NCBI GenBank assembly: GCA_022824945.1
Contig: JAJDYX010000022.1
Span: forward strand, 62,001 to 126,000
Direction of reading: 5' to 3'
Length of the DNA: 64,000 nucleotides
From: Candidatus Latescibacterota bacterium
GTDB taxonomy: Bacteria; Latescibacterota; UBA2968
Position 1 is the first letter of the stretch. Every line of letters starts with the position of its first letter. A program made the position numbers and the translations under genes. A model generated the notes under the pieces. That model did not search any database. It was given only the letters and a program-made list of their open reading frames with translations, and was not told where the DNA came from. Shown in pieces: positions 46,811-53,813 of the stretch.

Positions 46811-48010
46811 TTATCCCGCAAATATCGAACGATTTGATATGCCGCAAATATAATCTTCGCCCATAAAACCGGGCACAAATTGAGCCGTTCGGCCAGAAGG
46901 CGCCACGCCTGTATAGTAGCCCGAAAATTGTTCATTGAAAGTAGTCAAACGGTCGCGCGAAGCCTCACTACTCTCCGCAGCGACAATGTACGCATTGTTA
47001 AAAACCCCATTTTCTTTTAGCCCCGCGCCGCCTGCTGCCACGATATGTCTGTCAATCGCATTGAGAATGACGTCCGCATCGTCGCCACCAACGCCACTCA
47101 CAAGCACCTCGGATACCCCCTGCCGCCGAATGGCCGTCCAGGTACTGAACCCATCGACAATCTCCCCCGATCGATCAATAGTGACATCGCCGGTAACACA
47201 GCGCGGTTGGGGTTCAACAATGCCATCGAGATTGGGAATGCGCGAAACCGGATAAATTCTACCTGCGGGGCGGTAGTCGCCAAAATAATCGGCAATTACT
47301 TCACGCACGGTTTCAATACGCGTCCAGGTAGCCGAAGGATTGTCGTCAATCGCGACGAGCACCTCGAGATGCGCGGTTTGCGTCTTGAAATCCACATTAT
47401 CAGCCGCGAGCTTTTTTTCGTACTGCTCTACGAGCACAAATTCCATCTCTTGCTTGAGGTCATCGCCGAGTGTCGTAACAGTATTGCCCCCAGCATCGGT
47501 ATGCATCACCGACGCGCCACTGGGCTGGTGATCGGTCCATGCACCGTATTCGATCTTCCCATCGCCAAAGGAAATATCCTCGCCCTTAACAGCTTTAATT
47601 TCCACCTCAAAAAGCGCTATGGGATCTGGAAACCCTTCCCCATGGGTAAAACGCGCCATGCGATTGGATTTGAGTTCGCAACCCGTCACAGCATCAATCA
47701 TAGGTCCATATACGGCATTGAACGCATCTCGATAAACCTCACAGTCGTCACGGCTATCAGATGGCGTCGTCCACAGGACATCGGTTTTATACACATCGCC
47801 CCAGTTCGCGCCCCCGCGCGCAAGGCCCAGACTCAGATTCTCAATGGTGCCAAACCACTCTGACCCGAGTTCATTGGGATACTGCGTACCCACATTGCCG
47901 CTGGGTTCAACAAGGCGCACAATCTGATCGTCGTTGTATGTCATAACGACTTCGGCTGTACTACAAAAAATGGGAATAGGCTTGTGACGGATGATATTGA
48001 CGCTTGCCAT
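46811..48010 (-). CDS. Multi-domain RidA/YjgF-like protein
   Basis: A 399-residue protein that looks like two or three RidA-type units: IENLSLGLARGGANWGDVYK and AHLEVLVAIDDNPSATW in the N-terminal two-thirds, and a C-terminal unit ending in FMGEDYICG. RidA proteins deaminate reactive enamines as trimers; the typical catalytic Arg context is unclear here. I could not match the full-length architecture to a known family. It starts with ATG 48010 behind AAAGGA. Confidence 0.55.
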   Translation of the reverse strand: MASVNIIRHKPIPIFCSTAEVVMTYNDDQIVRLVEPSGNVGTQYPNELGSEWFGTIENLSLGLARGGANWGDVYKTDVLWTTPSDSRDDCEVYRDAFNAVYGPMIDAVTGCELKSNRMARFTHGEGFPDPIALFEVEIKAVKGEDISFGDGKIEYGAWTDHQPSGASVMHTDAGGNTVTTLGDDLKQEMEFVLVEQYEKKLAADNVDFKTQTAHLEVLVAIDDNPSATWTRIETVREVIADYFGDYRPAGRIYPVSRIPNLDGIVEPQPRCVTGDVTIDRSGEIVDGFSTWTAIRRQGVSEVLVSGVGGDDADVILNAIDRHIVAAGGAGLKENGVFNNAYIVAAESSEASRDRLTTFNEQFSGYYTGVAPSGRTAQFVPGFMGEDYICGISNRSIFAG

Positions 48011-48099
48011 AATGGGAAATCCTTTGTGTTGGGGTTACCAAAAATTCGGTTTTCTACAAGATAGAGACTGAAATACGCAATGTCAATGCACGCGAAAGA

Positions 48100-48852
48100 T
48101 CAGCCACCTTTGGATTGAAAAAACGCCCGCGCTTCGGCCAGAGACTCGTGGTTGCCAATATCGAGAACACCGCCATCAATATCGTACGCATAAACGGTTT
48201 CGCATGTGTGCAACCACGCCACAAAATGCCCGGGCGCATCGGGATTGCCTCCATTGGCGATATATTCTTTAAAACGGGGCAGTATCGACGCAGGATAAAT
48301 ATAAACCGGCGATGCCGACCATTCGGATATGGGTCTATCGGGTTTTTCAATAAATTGCATCACCCGATTATCTCCGTCTAACCGGACATTGCCCCTGCGC
48401 TTGCGGTCGTCGTAATCGGGATTGCGGCGCACGGCAACATGAGATGCGGGATTGGAATTGAATGTATTGACCAATTCCTGGAGAGAAAACAACAGAATAT
48501 TATCCGCAGCGAGAACGAGAACATCGTCGGCAATATCGCGTGCATCAATAGCGAACTGGATATCGCCCACAGCCCCCAAACGATTATCGTTGGAAGTCGT
48601 GCCATCGTTGAGAATTTCTGTTTCCAAACCAGCCTGTATCGCTTTATTTTTACAGGCCCAATCGACAAACTGCCCGTAAAATCGGCAATTGGTTACCACA
48701 TATACACCATCGATATCTGTAATTGTTTTAATCTGTTCAATCAGGTGATCGAGAATCGTCTTGCCCCCTACTTCAAGCAGAGGCTTGGGAAAATTTTTCG
48801 TAAGAGGATACAGCCGTGTGGCGTATCCCGCCGCGAGAATAATAGCTTTCAC
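48100..48852 (-). CDS. Sugar-phosphate nucleotidyltransferase
   Basis: A 250-residue NTP-transferase of the RfbA/GlmU type. Signature KAIILAAGYATRLYPLTK, then FPKPLLEVGGKTILDHL, with the metal Asp in VLAADNILL and a late FIEKPDRPISEW. There is no LbH tail. The GTG start overlaps the stop of the GHMP kinase by four bases (GTGA), so kinase and nucleotidyltransferase are translationally coupled, as in sugar-salvage routes. The sugar is unknown. Confidence 0.82.
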   Translation of the reverse strand: MKAIILAAGYATRLYPLTKNFPKPLLEVGGKTILDHLIEQIKTITDIDGVYVVTNCRFYGQFVDWACKNKAIQAGLETEILNDGTTSNDNRLGAVGDIQFAIDARDIADDVLVLAADNILLFSLQELVNTFNSNPASHVAVRRNPDYDDRKRRGNVRLDGDNRVMQFIEKPDRPISEWSASPVYIYPASILPRFKEYIANGGNPDAPGHFVAWLHTCETVYAYDIDGGVLDIGNHESLAEARAFFQSKGG

Positions 48853-50030
48853 AGAATCATAGCTCCATTATCGGGTTGACAAATAAAAACTGGGGCATTT
48901 TTTGATAAATCGGGATGTTTGGCTCGATAAGCCGCCTGAATCTGTTCAATCGCTGCACTGGATTTTTGGGGACTGACCAGCGCAACACAACAGCCTCGGA
49001 ACCCGGCGCCACTAAACCGGGCACCGTAAACCCCATCGGTATCAATGAGAATATGATAGAGATCAATCAGAGGTTTGCTGCCACATTCGTAATTCTCAAT
49101 AGAACTGCGCCCCGATTCGGCGATCAGCCTGCCAAAAGTTTTGAGATCACCAGCGCGCCACGCATCAATACCCAGACGCACGCGTTCAGATTCCGTAAAA
49201 AAGTGTCTGGCGCGTTTGGCAGGCGCACCCCTCAACAAGTGTTTGTGCGTCTTGTATTCTTCAAAGGCAATATTGCCGAGCAGTGGTTCTCGATCGGAAC
49301 GCCCCACGGCATTGAGCAATATTCGCGCTGCACGGGCACATTCATCTACCCGCGTGTTATACCCCGTCGAAACCAGAGCCTCGCGCAAACCCGATTGGGC
49401 AATCAGAATATCAAAGTCTGGCATAGCGCTGGACCGGGGGATCAATTCATGCGAGGCAGACGCGCAATCGATCACCGTGAGAAATCCCTTTTGCGATAAC
49501 AGAATCGCCGATTGATCCAGAATACCATTTTTAAGACCGAGGTAGCCATTTTCAATCGCCTGATCGAGCCGAATATTATCCGCGGGCGACAGGGACAAAT
49601 CATTGGCATATTCATAAGCGAGCAAATACGCCACGCCAATAGCGGCCGATGAACTCAAACCCCCTTCGTTCATCCTGCCCGCCGTAAGCCCCGTAATCCC
49701 TCGCGTGAGATTATGGCCCTGTTGCTGCAAAGCGCGCACAGCACCGCGCGGGAAATTGCCCCAATCTCCACCTATTTTGTCGGGCACATCGCTCAGTGCA
49801 AACGAGACCTCGCCCTCAAAAGTAAGACTCTGAAGATGCGTATTTCCATCGCCCGATGGCGCAAAAGCCAGATACACAGCCTGATCAATAGCCATAGCCG
49901 TAACTTGCCCGAGCTGGTGATCAATATGCGCGCCGAGCGGACATATCCGATAAGGCGATTGCACAACGCGCACATCGGCAGGTGCAACACCAAACCGACG
50001 ATTCATTTCGGTTTTGAGATGATCTATCAT
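48849..50030 (-). CDS. GHMP family sugar kinase (galactokinase-like)
   Basis: A 393-residue ATP-dependent sugar kinase. The galactokinase-type sugar motif is RICPLGAHIDHQLGQ, the ATP loop is EGGLSSSAAIGVAYLL and the third motif is FSGAGFRGCCVAL. The sugar motif replaces the usual GRVNLIGEHTDY with GAHIDHQ, so the substrate may not be galactose; other sugars such as uronic acids or heptoses are possible. It overlaps the nucleotidyltransferase gene and diverges from the mannonate-dehydratase-like gene. Confidence 0.8.
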   Translation of the reverse strand: MIDHLKTEMNRRFGVAPADVRVVQSPYRICPLGAHIDHQLGQVTAMAIDQAVYLAFAPSGDGNTHLQSLTFEGEVSFALSDVPDKIGGDWGNFPRGAVRALQQQGHNLTRGITGLTAGRMNEGGLSSSAAIGVAYLLAYEYANDLSLSPADNIRLDQAIENGYLGLKNGILDQSAILLSQKGFLTVIDCASASHELIPRSSAMPDFDILIAQSGLREALVSTGYNTRVDECARAARILLNAVGRSDREPLLGNIAFEEYKTHKHLLRGAPAKRARHFFTESERVRLGIDAWRAGDLKTFGRLIAESGRSSIENYECGSKPLIDLYHILIDTDGVYGARFSGAGFRGCCVALVSPQKSSAAIEQIQAAYRAKHPDLSKNAPVFICQPDNGAMIL

Positions 50031-50033
50031 GAG

Positions 50034-50068
50034 CAGTCAATTATCAGTTATCAGCAGTCAGCGATCAA
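50034..50068. repeat. Heptad tandem repeat
   Basis: Units CAGTCAA, TTATCAG, TTATCAG, CAGTCAG and CGATCAA follow with a 7-bp period in the divergent gap. Same type as 529-556. Confidence 0.65.
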
Positions 50069-50098
50069 CAACATTACTAAAAAAGGGGAACAACCGCA

Positions 50099-51127
50099 AT
50101 GCCACAAATCAAAATAGGCAAAGGTATTGGCGATATTTCAGAACAAACATTGCGATTTTATCGACAAATTGGGGTCGATGCAGTAGTGATGCCAACGCGA
50201 TGGCGTACAGAACCGGGAACGGGCGAACGCAAACTGGTACCGCCCGCACAGACGGGACCAAAAGGCGCGCAAAGCGGGATATGGGATGAGCGGGAATTGC
50301 AACGCATCAAAGCGAGAATCGAATCGTATGATCTCATACCTCTAATCACAGGACTGGGTATTTCAGGGCGCGTATTAATGGGCCAACCCGGCCGAGAGGA
50401 CGATCTACAAATTATAAAAGCCAATATCGAAATCGCAGGACGACTGGGACTTCGGGCATTGAACTACAGCTTCACAGCCCTCAGAGCCTCAGAAGGATAT
50501 GCGGCACAACGAGGTGCGGGACGCGGCGGCGCCGATCTGCGAGATTTTGACAACGAGCGGATAGCCAATCTCCCCCCTCTCAATTCAATCGGGCGAATTG
50601 GGATGGATGAAATGTGGGACAACCTGACCTATTTTTTGGAAAACGCGATCCCAACGGCAGAAAAAGCGGGTGTACAATTGGCCGCGCATCCCAATGACCC
50701 ACCGGTTCCAGAATATCGCGGCGTTGCCCAACCCCTGGGCGACATCGCGGGCATGCAACGGTTGATCGAAGTGATAGACAGCCCATCAAATTGCATCTTT
50801 TACGACACGGGCGTAATGACGGAAAAAGGCGCGGACGCCGTCGAGATGATTCGCTATTTTGGATCGCGGAATCGCATTGGAACCGTGCATTTCCGAAATG
50901 TGAAAGTGGAAATACCTCGATTTAAGTATATCGAGACCTTTCACGATGACGGCGAATGCGATATGTTTGCCTGCGTTCAGGCATTTCACGAAGTGGGTTA
51001 CAACGGCATGATCGACCCCGACCACACGCCGGGCATCTTGGGCGACACACCAGATACGCGTATAGGCTGGGCGTATGCCATTGGTCAAATGGTGGCGATG
51101 CGAAATGCCGTGGAAAAAAACAAATAA
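50099..51127 (+). CDS. Mannonate-dehydratase-like (UxuA-type) enzyme
   Basis: A 342-residue TIM-barrel protein of the xylose-isomerase-like / UxuA family. Metal and substrate motifs are VQLAAHPNDPPVPEYRG, TVHFRNVKVE, FHDDGECD and IDPDHTP. UxuA dehydrates D-mannonate to 2-keto-3-deoxygluconate. Next to a sugar kinase with an unusual sugar pocket, a sugar-acid route is plausible but not proven. Confidence 0.75.
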   Translation: MPQIKIGKGIGDISEQTLRFYRQIGVDAVVMPTRWRTEPGTGERKLVPPAQTGPKGAQSGIWDERELQRIKARIESYDLIPLITGLGISGRVLMGQPGREDDLQIIKANIEIAGRLGLRALNYSFTALRASEGYAAQRGAGRGGADLRDFDNERIANLPPLNSIGRIGMDEMWDNLTYFLENAIPTAEKAGVQLAAHPNDPPVPEYRGVAQPLGDIAGMQRLIEVIDSPSNCIFYDTGVMTEKGADAVEMIRYFGSRNRIGTVHFRNVKVEIPRFKYIETFHDDGECDMFACVQAFHEVGYNGMIDPDHTPGILGDTPDTRIGWAYAIGQMVAMRNAVEKNK

Positions 51128-51159
51128 AAAAAGCCCCAACGCGGAAAAGCGTTGGGGCT
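51126..51159 (-). terminator. Rho-independent terminator of the 41-residue gene
   Basis: An 11-bp perfect stem (AGCCCCAACGC and GCGTTGGGGCT, six-base loop) at 51132-51159. On the minus strand it is followed by seven T residues, on the plus strand it is not, so it mainly serves the minus-strand small gene. Confidence 0.8.
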
Positions 51160-51176
51160 GCATGTGATATTGTGCG

Positions 51177-51302
51177 TCAGAAATTGAGAACGCCATAAAC
51201 CAGAGTAACCGCAAAAATTACGCCGATAATTCCCATGGCGACTTTGAATTGCAAGCTGATTCTATCCTCTTCCCGGTCGCGCAAATCGTTGAAAGTCTGC
51301 AT
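51177..51302 (-). CDS. 41-residue single-pass membrane protein
   Basis: A small ORF: MQTFNDLRDREEDRIS, then a hydrophobic helix from VAMGIIGVIFAVTLVYGVL. Everything needed for expression is present: promoter at 51347-51374, GGGGGAG five bases before the ATG and a strong terminator 18 bases after the stop. It has no family I recognise. It is divergent from the cytochrome c gene. Charged N-terminus and one helix suggest a small inner-membrane regulator or complex subunit; this is inference. Confidence 0.75.
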   Translation of the reverse strand: MQTFNDLRDREEDRISLQFKVAMGIIGVIFAVTLVYGVLNF

Positions 51303-51346
51303 GGCTCTCCCCCTTTGAGTAGTGCGGACGGATATGTTCTATATAA

Positions 51347-51374
51347 ATAATACTAATTTTTTATATTAAGTCAA
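51347..51374 (-). promoter_or_regulatory. Promoter of the 41-residue gene
   Basis: TTGACT (51369-51374), a 16-base spacer and TATTAT (51347-51352) on the minus strand. Confidence 0.65.
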
Positions 51375-51391
51375 CAGACAAAATACGACTC

Positions 51392-51433
51392 TTGACAATT
51401 TTTACAGATAAATCTATCGTTTGCGATAGATTT
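51392..51433 (+). promoter_or_regulatory. Promoter with overlapping palindrome before the cytochrome c gene
   Basis: TTGACA (51392-51397), a 17-base spacer and TATCGT (51415-51420). A perfect inverted repeat, AAATCTATCG and CGATAGATTT with a four-base centre (51410-51433), covers the -10 box and probable start site, as an operator would. Confidence 0.6.
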
Positions 51434-51459
51434 TATATGGATGTCATACTCGGAGAAAT

Positions 51460-52446
51460 ATGCAAATGAAGTGGGTGGTCGTGACTGTAACTGTTATAGT
51501 AGCGCTCGTAATTATGGGTGCGCTGGGCGTTGCCTACCATCTGAAGACCAATTTTCCCAAAGCAGATCCGCCTTATAATATTCGCGTGTCGGGAACACCC
51601 GAACAGATCGCGCGAGGACGTTATTTAGCCAATCACGTCACGGTATGTCTCGAATGCCATTCAACGCGGGATTGGGCGCATTATTCTGCGCCACCGCTGC
51701 CGGGCACCGAGGGCAAAGGCGGCGAGATATTTCCCGAAACAGCGGGATTTCCAGGCACCTTGATCGCACCCAATATCACACCGGCAGCTCTGGGAGATTG
51801 GACAGATGGCGAAATCATTCGGGCTTTTACCAGCGGCGTAAATAAAAACGGCGATCCGCTTTTTCCACTGATGCCCTATCGCGCATATCGAAATCTCATG
51901 CCGGCAGATATTGACGCTATTGTCGCCTATGTACGCACCCTATCTCCCATTGACCATATCCCACCGAGGTCCAAATTGAATTTTCCCATGAACCTGATAG
52001 TACGCACAATGCCAGAACCCTATAAACTCCCCAAACCGGTTGATCGTTCAGACCCCATTGCTTATGGCAAGTATTTGGCGACCATTGCCGGATGTGCCAC
52101 TTGCCATACGCCCCATGATCAAGCACAAAGACAGCCTGTTGAAAACATGCAATTCGCTGGAGGATTTCAATTTCAATTGCCCAGTGGAAAAACCGTACAA
52201 TCGGCCAATATTACACCCGACGTAGAAACGGGAATTGGGCATTGGAAAAAAGAGTACTTCATCGGGCGTTTCAGGCAATTTGCCGGAGAAAACGCGAAGC
52301 ACATTCTATTGCAAGACGGTATGAACAGCGTGATGCCCTGGACAATGTACGCGGGCATGACAGACGAAGACCTCAGCGCCATCTACGACTATCTGCAAAC
52401 CGTTGCGCCAATCCGAAATGCCGTTGAACGGTTTGCAGAACAATAG
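51460..52446 (+). CDS. Membrane-anchored dihaem cytochrome c
   Basis: A 328-residue protein with an uncleaved N-terminal membrane helix and two c-type haem sites: CLECH (Cys63, Cys66, His67) and CATCH near residue 211. Each half resembles a mono-haem cytochrome domain. This layout is seen in electron-transfer subunits of alcohol/sugar dehydrogenases, but no dehydrogenase partner is next to it. The next gene is an esterase 10 bases downstream. Confidence 0.85.
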   Translation: MQMKWVVVTVTVIVALVIMGALGVAYHLKTNFPKADPPYNIRVSGTPEQIARGRYLANHVTVCLECHSTRDWAHYSAPPLPGTEGKGGEIFPETAGFPGTLIAPNITPAALGDWTDGEIIRAFTSGVNKNGDPLFPLMPYRAYRNLMPADIDAIVAYVRTLSPIDHIPPRSKLNFPMNLIVRTMPEPYKLPKPVDRSDPIAYGKYLATIAGCATCHTPHDQAQRQPVENMQFAGGFQFQLPSGKTVQSANITPDVETGIGHWKKEYFIGRFRQFAGENAKHILLQDGMNSVMPWTMYAGMTDEDLSAIYDYLQTVAPIRNAVERFAEQ

Positions 52447-52456
52447 AGAGGAAAAA

Positions 52457-53233
52457 ATGGAATCAGGTTCCGGAGCATTTAATTTTGATCGCGTCAAAGT
52501 ATGGTATCATTGCCCGCAAGACCATCTTGCTGACCTGCCAGTGGTATTTGCCCTGCACGGAGCCTCACGCAATGCCAGCACCTATCGCGACACCTGGGCT
52601 GGCCATGCCGATAGACATGGCTTTTTATTATTGGCTCCGGAATTTTCACAGGCAAATTACCCCGATGAAACAACATTTAACCTCGGCAATGTATTTGCCG
52701 AAGATGGCACGCGAAATGCCATGGCCGATTGGTCCTTTCAAATAATTGAAGGCATTTTTAATCACGTCAAAAAACAAGTGGGACTCCGGGCATCGTCCTA
52801 CGGATTCTATGGGCATTCAGCCGGCAGTCAGTTTGTACACCGATTTTTGTACTTCATGCCTGATTCACATGCACATATCTTTATAGCGGCTAACGCAGGA
52901 TGGTACACCATGCCCACATTCGAACAGACCTATCCCTATGGACTGTCCGGATCGGGTCTGACTGTTGCGGACTTGAAACGGTCGCTAAACCAGCGAGTTG
53001 TGGTACTCCTGGGTACTGATGATATAGATGTGAACCACCCCAAATTGAGACGCACACCGCAAGCGATGATGCAGGGCGCACACCGCTTTGCGCGCGGCCA
53101 CACATTTTTTGAAACGGCAAAACGCGAAGCCGAAGCACTAAACGTGCCATTCAACTGGCAGTTGGACACAGTGCCCAACGTGGGACACAACAATGCGGGA
53201 ATGGCAAAAGTGGGCGTTGCGTATTTGGTGTGA
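52457..53233 (+). CDS. Alpha/beta hydrolase (poly-hydroxyalkanoate depolymerase/esterase-like)
   Basis: A 258-residue esterase with oxyanion-hole motif VVFALHGASRNA, nucleophile elbow YGHSAGSQ and a late His in VPNVGHNNAGM. The LPVVFALHG start resembles PHB depolymerase-type esterases. No signal peptide. ATG 52457 follows GAGAGGAAAA. It is co-transcribed with the cytochrome c gene. Confidence 0.75.
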   Translation: MESGSGAFNFDRVKVWYHCPQDHLADLPVVFALHGASRNASTYRDTWAGHADRHGFLLLAPEFSQANYPDETTFNLGNVFAEDGTRNAMADWSFQIIEGIFNHVKKQVGLRASSYGFYGHSAGSQFVHRFLYFMPDSHAHIFIAANAGWYTMPTFEQTYPYGLSGSGLTVADLKRSLNQRVVVLLGTDDIDVNHPKLRRTPQAMMQGAHRFARGHTFFETAKREAEALNVPFNWQLDTVPNVGHNNAGMAKVGVAYLV

Positions 53234-53318
53234 TCCGCAGATGGACGCAGATGGACGCAGATGAATGCAGATGAATGCAGATGAATGCAGATAAAAAAGG
53301 GGGCTGGAGGCTGGACAG
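53231..53318. repeat. Six decamers plus CTGG-rich element
   Basis: Ten-base units (TGATCCGCAG, then ATGGACGCAG twice, then ATGAATGCAG three times) are followed by GGGGGCTGGAGGCTGGACAG. The same two-part layout occurs at 13473-13558. Confidence 0.8.
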
Positions 53319-53325
53319 GCTGACC

Positions 53326-53365
53326 AAAAAAAAGAATGGCCGCGATCCCTGTTATCGCGGCCATT
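53326..53365 (-). terminator. Strong terminator ending the micro-ORF transcript
   Basis: AATGGCCGCGAT pairs perfectly with ATCGCGGCCATT (12 bp, seven-base loop); on the minus strand eight T residues follow. Its stem begins inside the stop codon of micro-ORF 3. Confidence 0.85.
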
Positions 53366-53382
53366 TATGTACTACAAGTCAT
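53365..53382 (-). CDS. Micro-ORF 3, five codons (MTCST)
   Basis: ATG ACT TGT AGT ACA TAA, with a perfect AGGAGG (53387-53392) four bases upstream. The site is unusually good for so short a frame. Confidence 0.4.
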   Translation of the reverse strand: MTCST

Positions 53383-53395
53383 AGAACCTCCTATG

Positions 53396-53452
53396 TCAGC
53401 CGATCGGGTGAGAGGCCCTAACACCCGACCGCTGGATACAGATTGGTGGCAT
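53396..53452 (-). CDS. Micro-ORF 2, 18 residues
   Basis: MPPICIQRSGVRASHPIG, with a perfect AGGAGG (53458-53463) five bases before the ATG. The 3' half of the frame lies inside the second hairpin. Confidence 0.4.
   Translation of the reverse strand: MPPICIQRSGVRASHPIG
53401..53431 (-). other. Hairpin before micro-ORF 3
   Basis: A 10-bp stem (CGATCGGGTG with CACCCGACCG, one G-T pair) closes an 11-base loop containing AGGGCCT. It lies directly upstream of the AGGAGG of micro-ORF 3. Confidence 0.6.
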
Positions 53453-53466
53453 AGTAACCTCCTCTT

Positions 53467-53493
53467 GTGAGTGTTGCGGCCCGTCACACCCAC
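53467..53493 (-). other. Hairpin before micro-ORF 2
   Basis: An 8-bp stem (GTGGGTGT with ACACTCAC, one G-T pair) closes an 11-base loop containing GGGCC. It lies three bases upstream of the AGGAGG of micro-ORF 2 and resembles the hairpin before micro-ORF 3. Confidence 0.55.
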
Positions 53494-53531
53494 TCGCGGT
53501 CCGATGAACTCTCTATGCCCTGTGTGTTTGC

Positions 53532-53660
53532 TCAAAGGTCTAAAGAACGGTATCTAAGCCGGGTCACCGAATGGCGGTAACAAGTCCGACACCCAAAAAG
53601 ACCTGATGTAAAACACGCGGGCGTGAACCCTCTCGAGCGGAATGCCGCCTGACGATTCAT
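53532..53660 (-). CDS. Micro-ORF 1, 42 residues
   Basis: The first frame of the unit starts at 53660 behind AAAAGG and encodes a basic Cys- and Arg-containing peptide: MNRQAAFRSRGFTPACFTSG, then LFGCRTCYRHSVTRLRYRSL. No family recognised. It may be a coding region or a by-product of RNA sequence. Confidence 0.4.
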   Translation of the reverse strand: MNRQAAFRSRGFTPACFTSGLFGCRTCYRHSVTRLRYRSLDL

Positions 53661-53675
53661 ATCGCCTTTTGTTAG

Positions 53676-53705
53676 AATATAACCCGATAAATTGTGGGAT
53701 GTCAA
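53676..53705 (-). promoter_or_regulatory. Strong sigma-70 promoter of the micro-ORF transcript
   Basis: On the minus strand a perfect TTGACA (53700-53705), an 18-base spacer and TATATT (53676-53681). The predicted start is near 53670, ten bases before the ATG of micro-ORF 1. Confidence 0.75.
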
Positions 53706-53813
53706 GACCTAATTTGACATATTTTTATAAGCATCTTTAGGTAAAATTATGTACTATATATCAGTGCCCAATCCGTGCTAATCATTTTCGCCATAGAACA
53801 GGAGAACGCTGAT

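Larger units (their letters stand above)
53326..53670 (-). ncRNA. Stand-alone structured transcript carrying three micro-ORFs
   Basis: A short transcription unit on the minus strand fills the gap between plus-strand genes: promoter at 53676-53705, predicted start near 53670, terminator at 53326-53365. Two similar hairpins, each with a GC-rich stem and a GGCC-containing loop (53467-53493 and 53401-53431), stand just upstream of AGGAGG sites. It might be a peptide-coding mRNA, a regulatory RNA, or both. It does not match the 6S, tmRNA, RNase P or SRP signatures I know. Confidence 0.6.

Noticed and set aside
53326..53670. Cyclic-di-GMP, 6S, tmRNA, SRP or RNase P identity for the micro-ORF transcript
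   Set aside because: None of the conserved sequence blocks of these RNAs could be seen; the unit carries start codons with Shine-Dalgarno sites instead.
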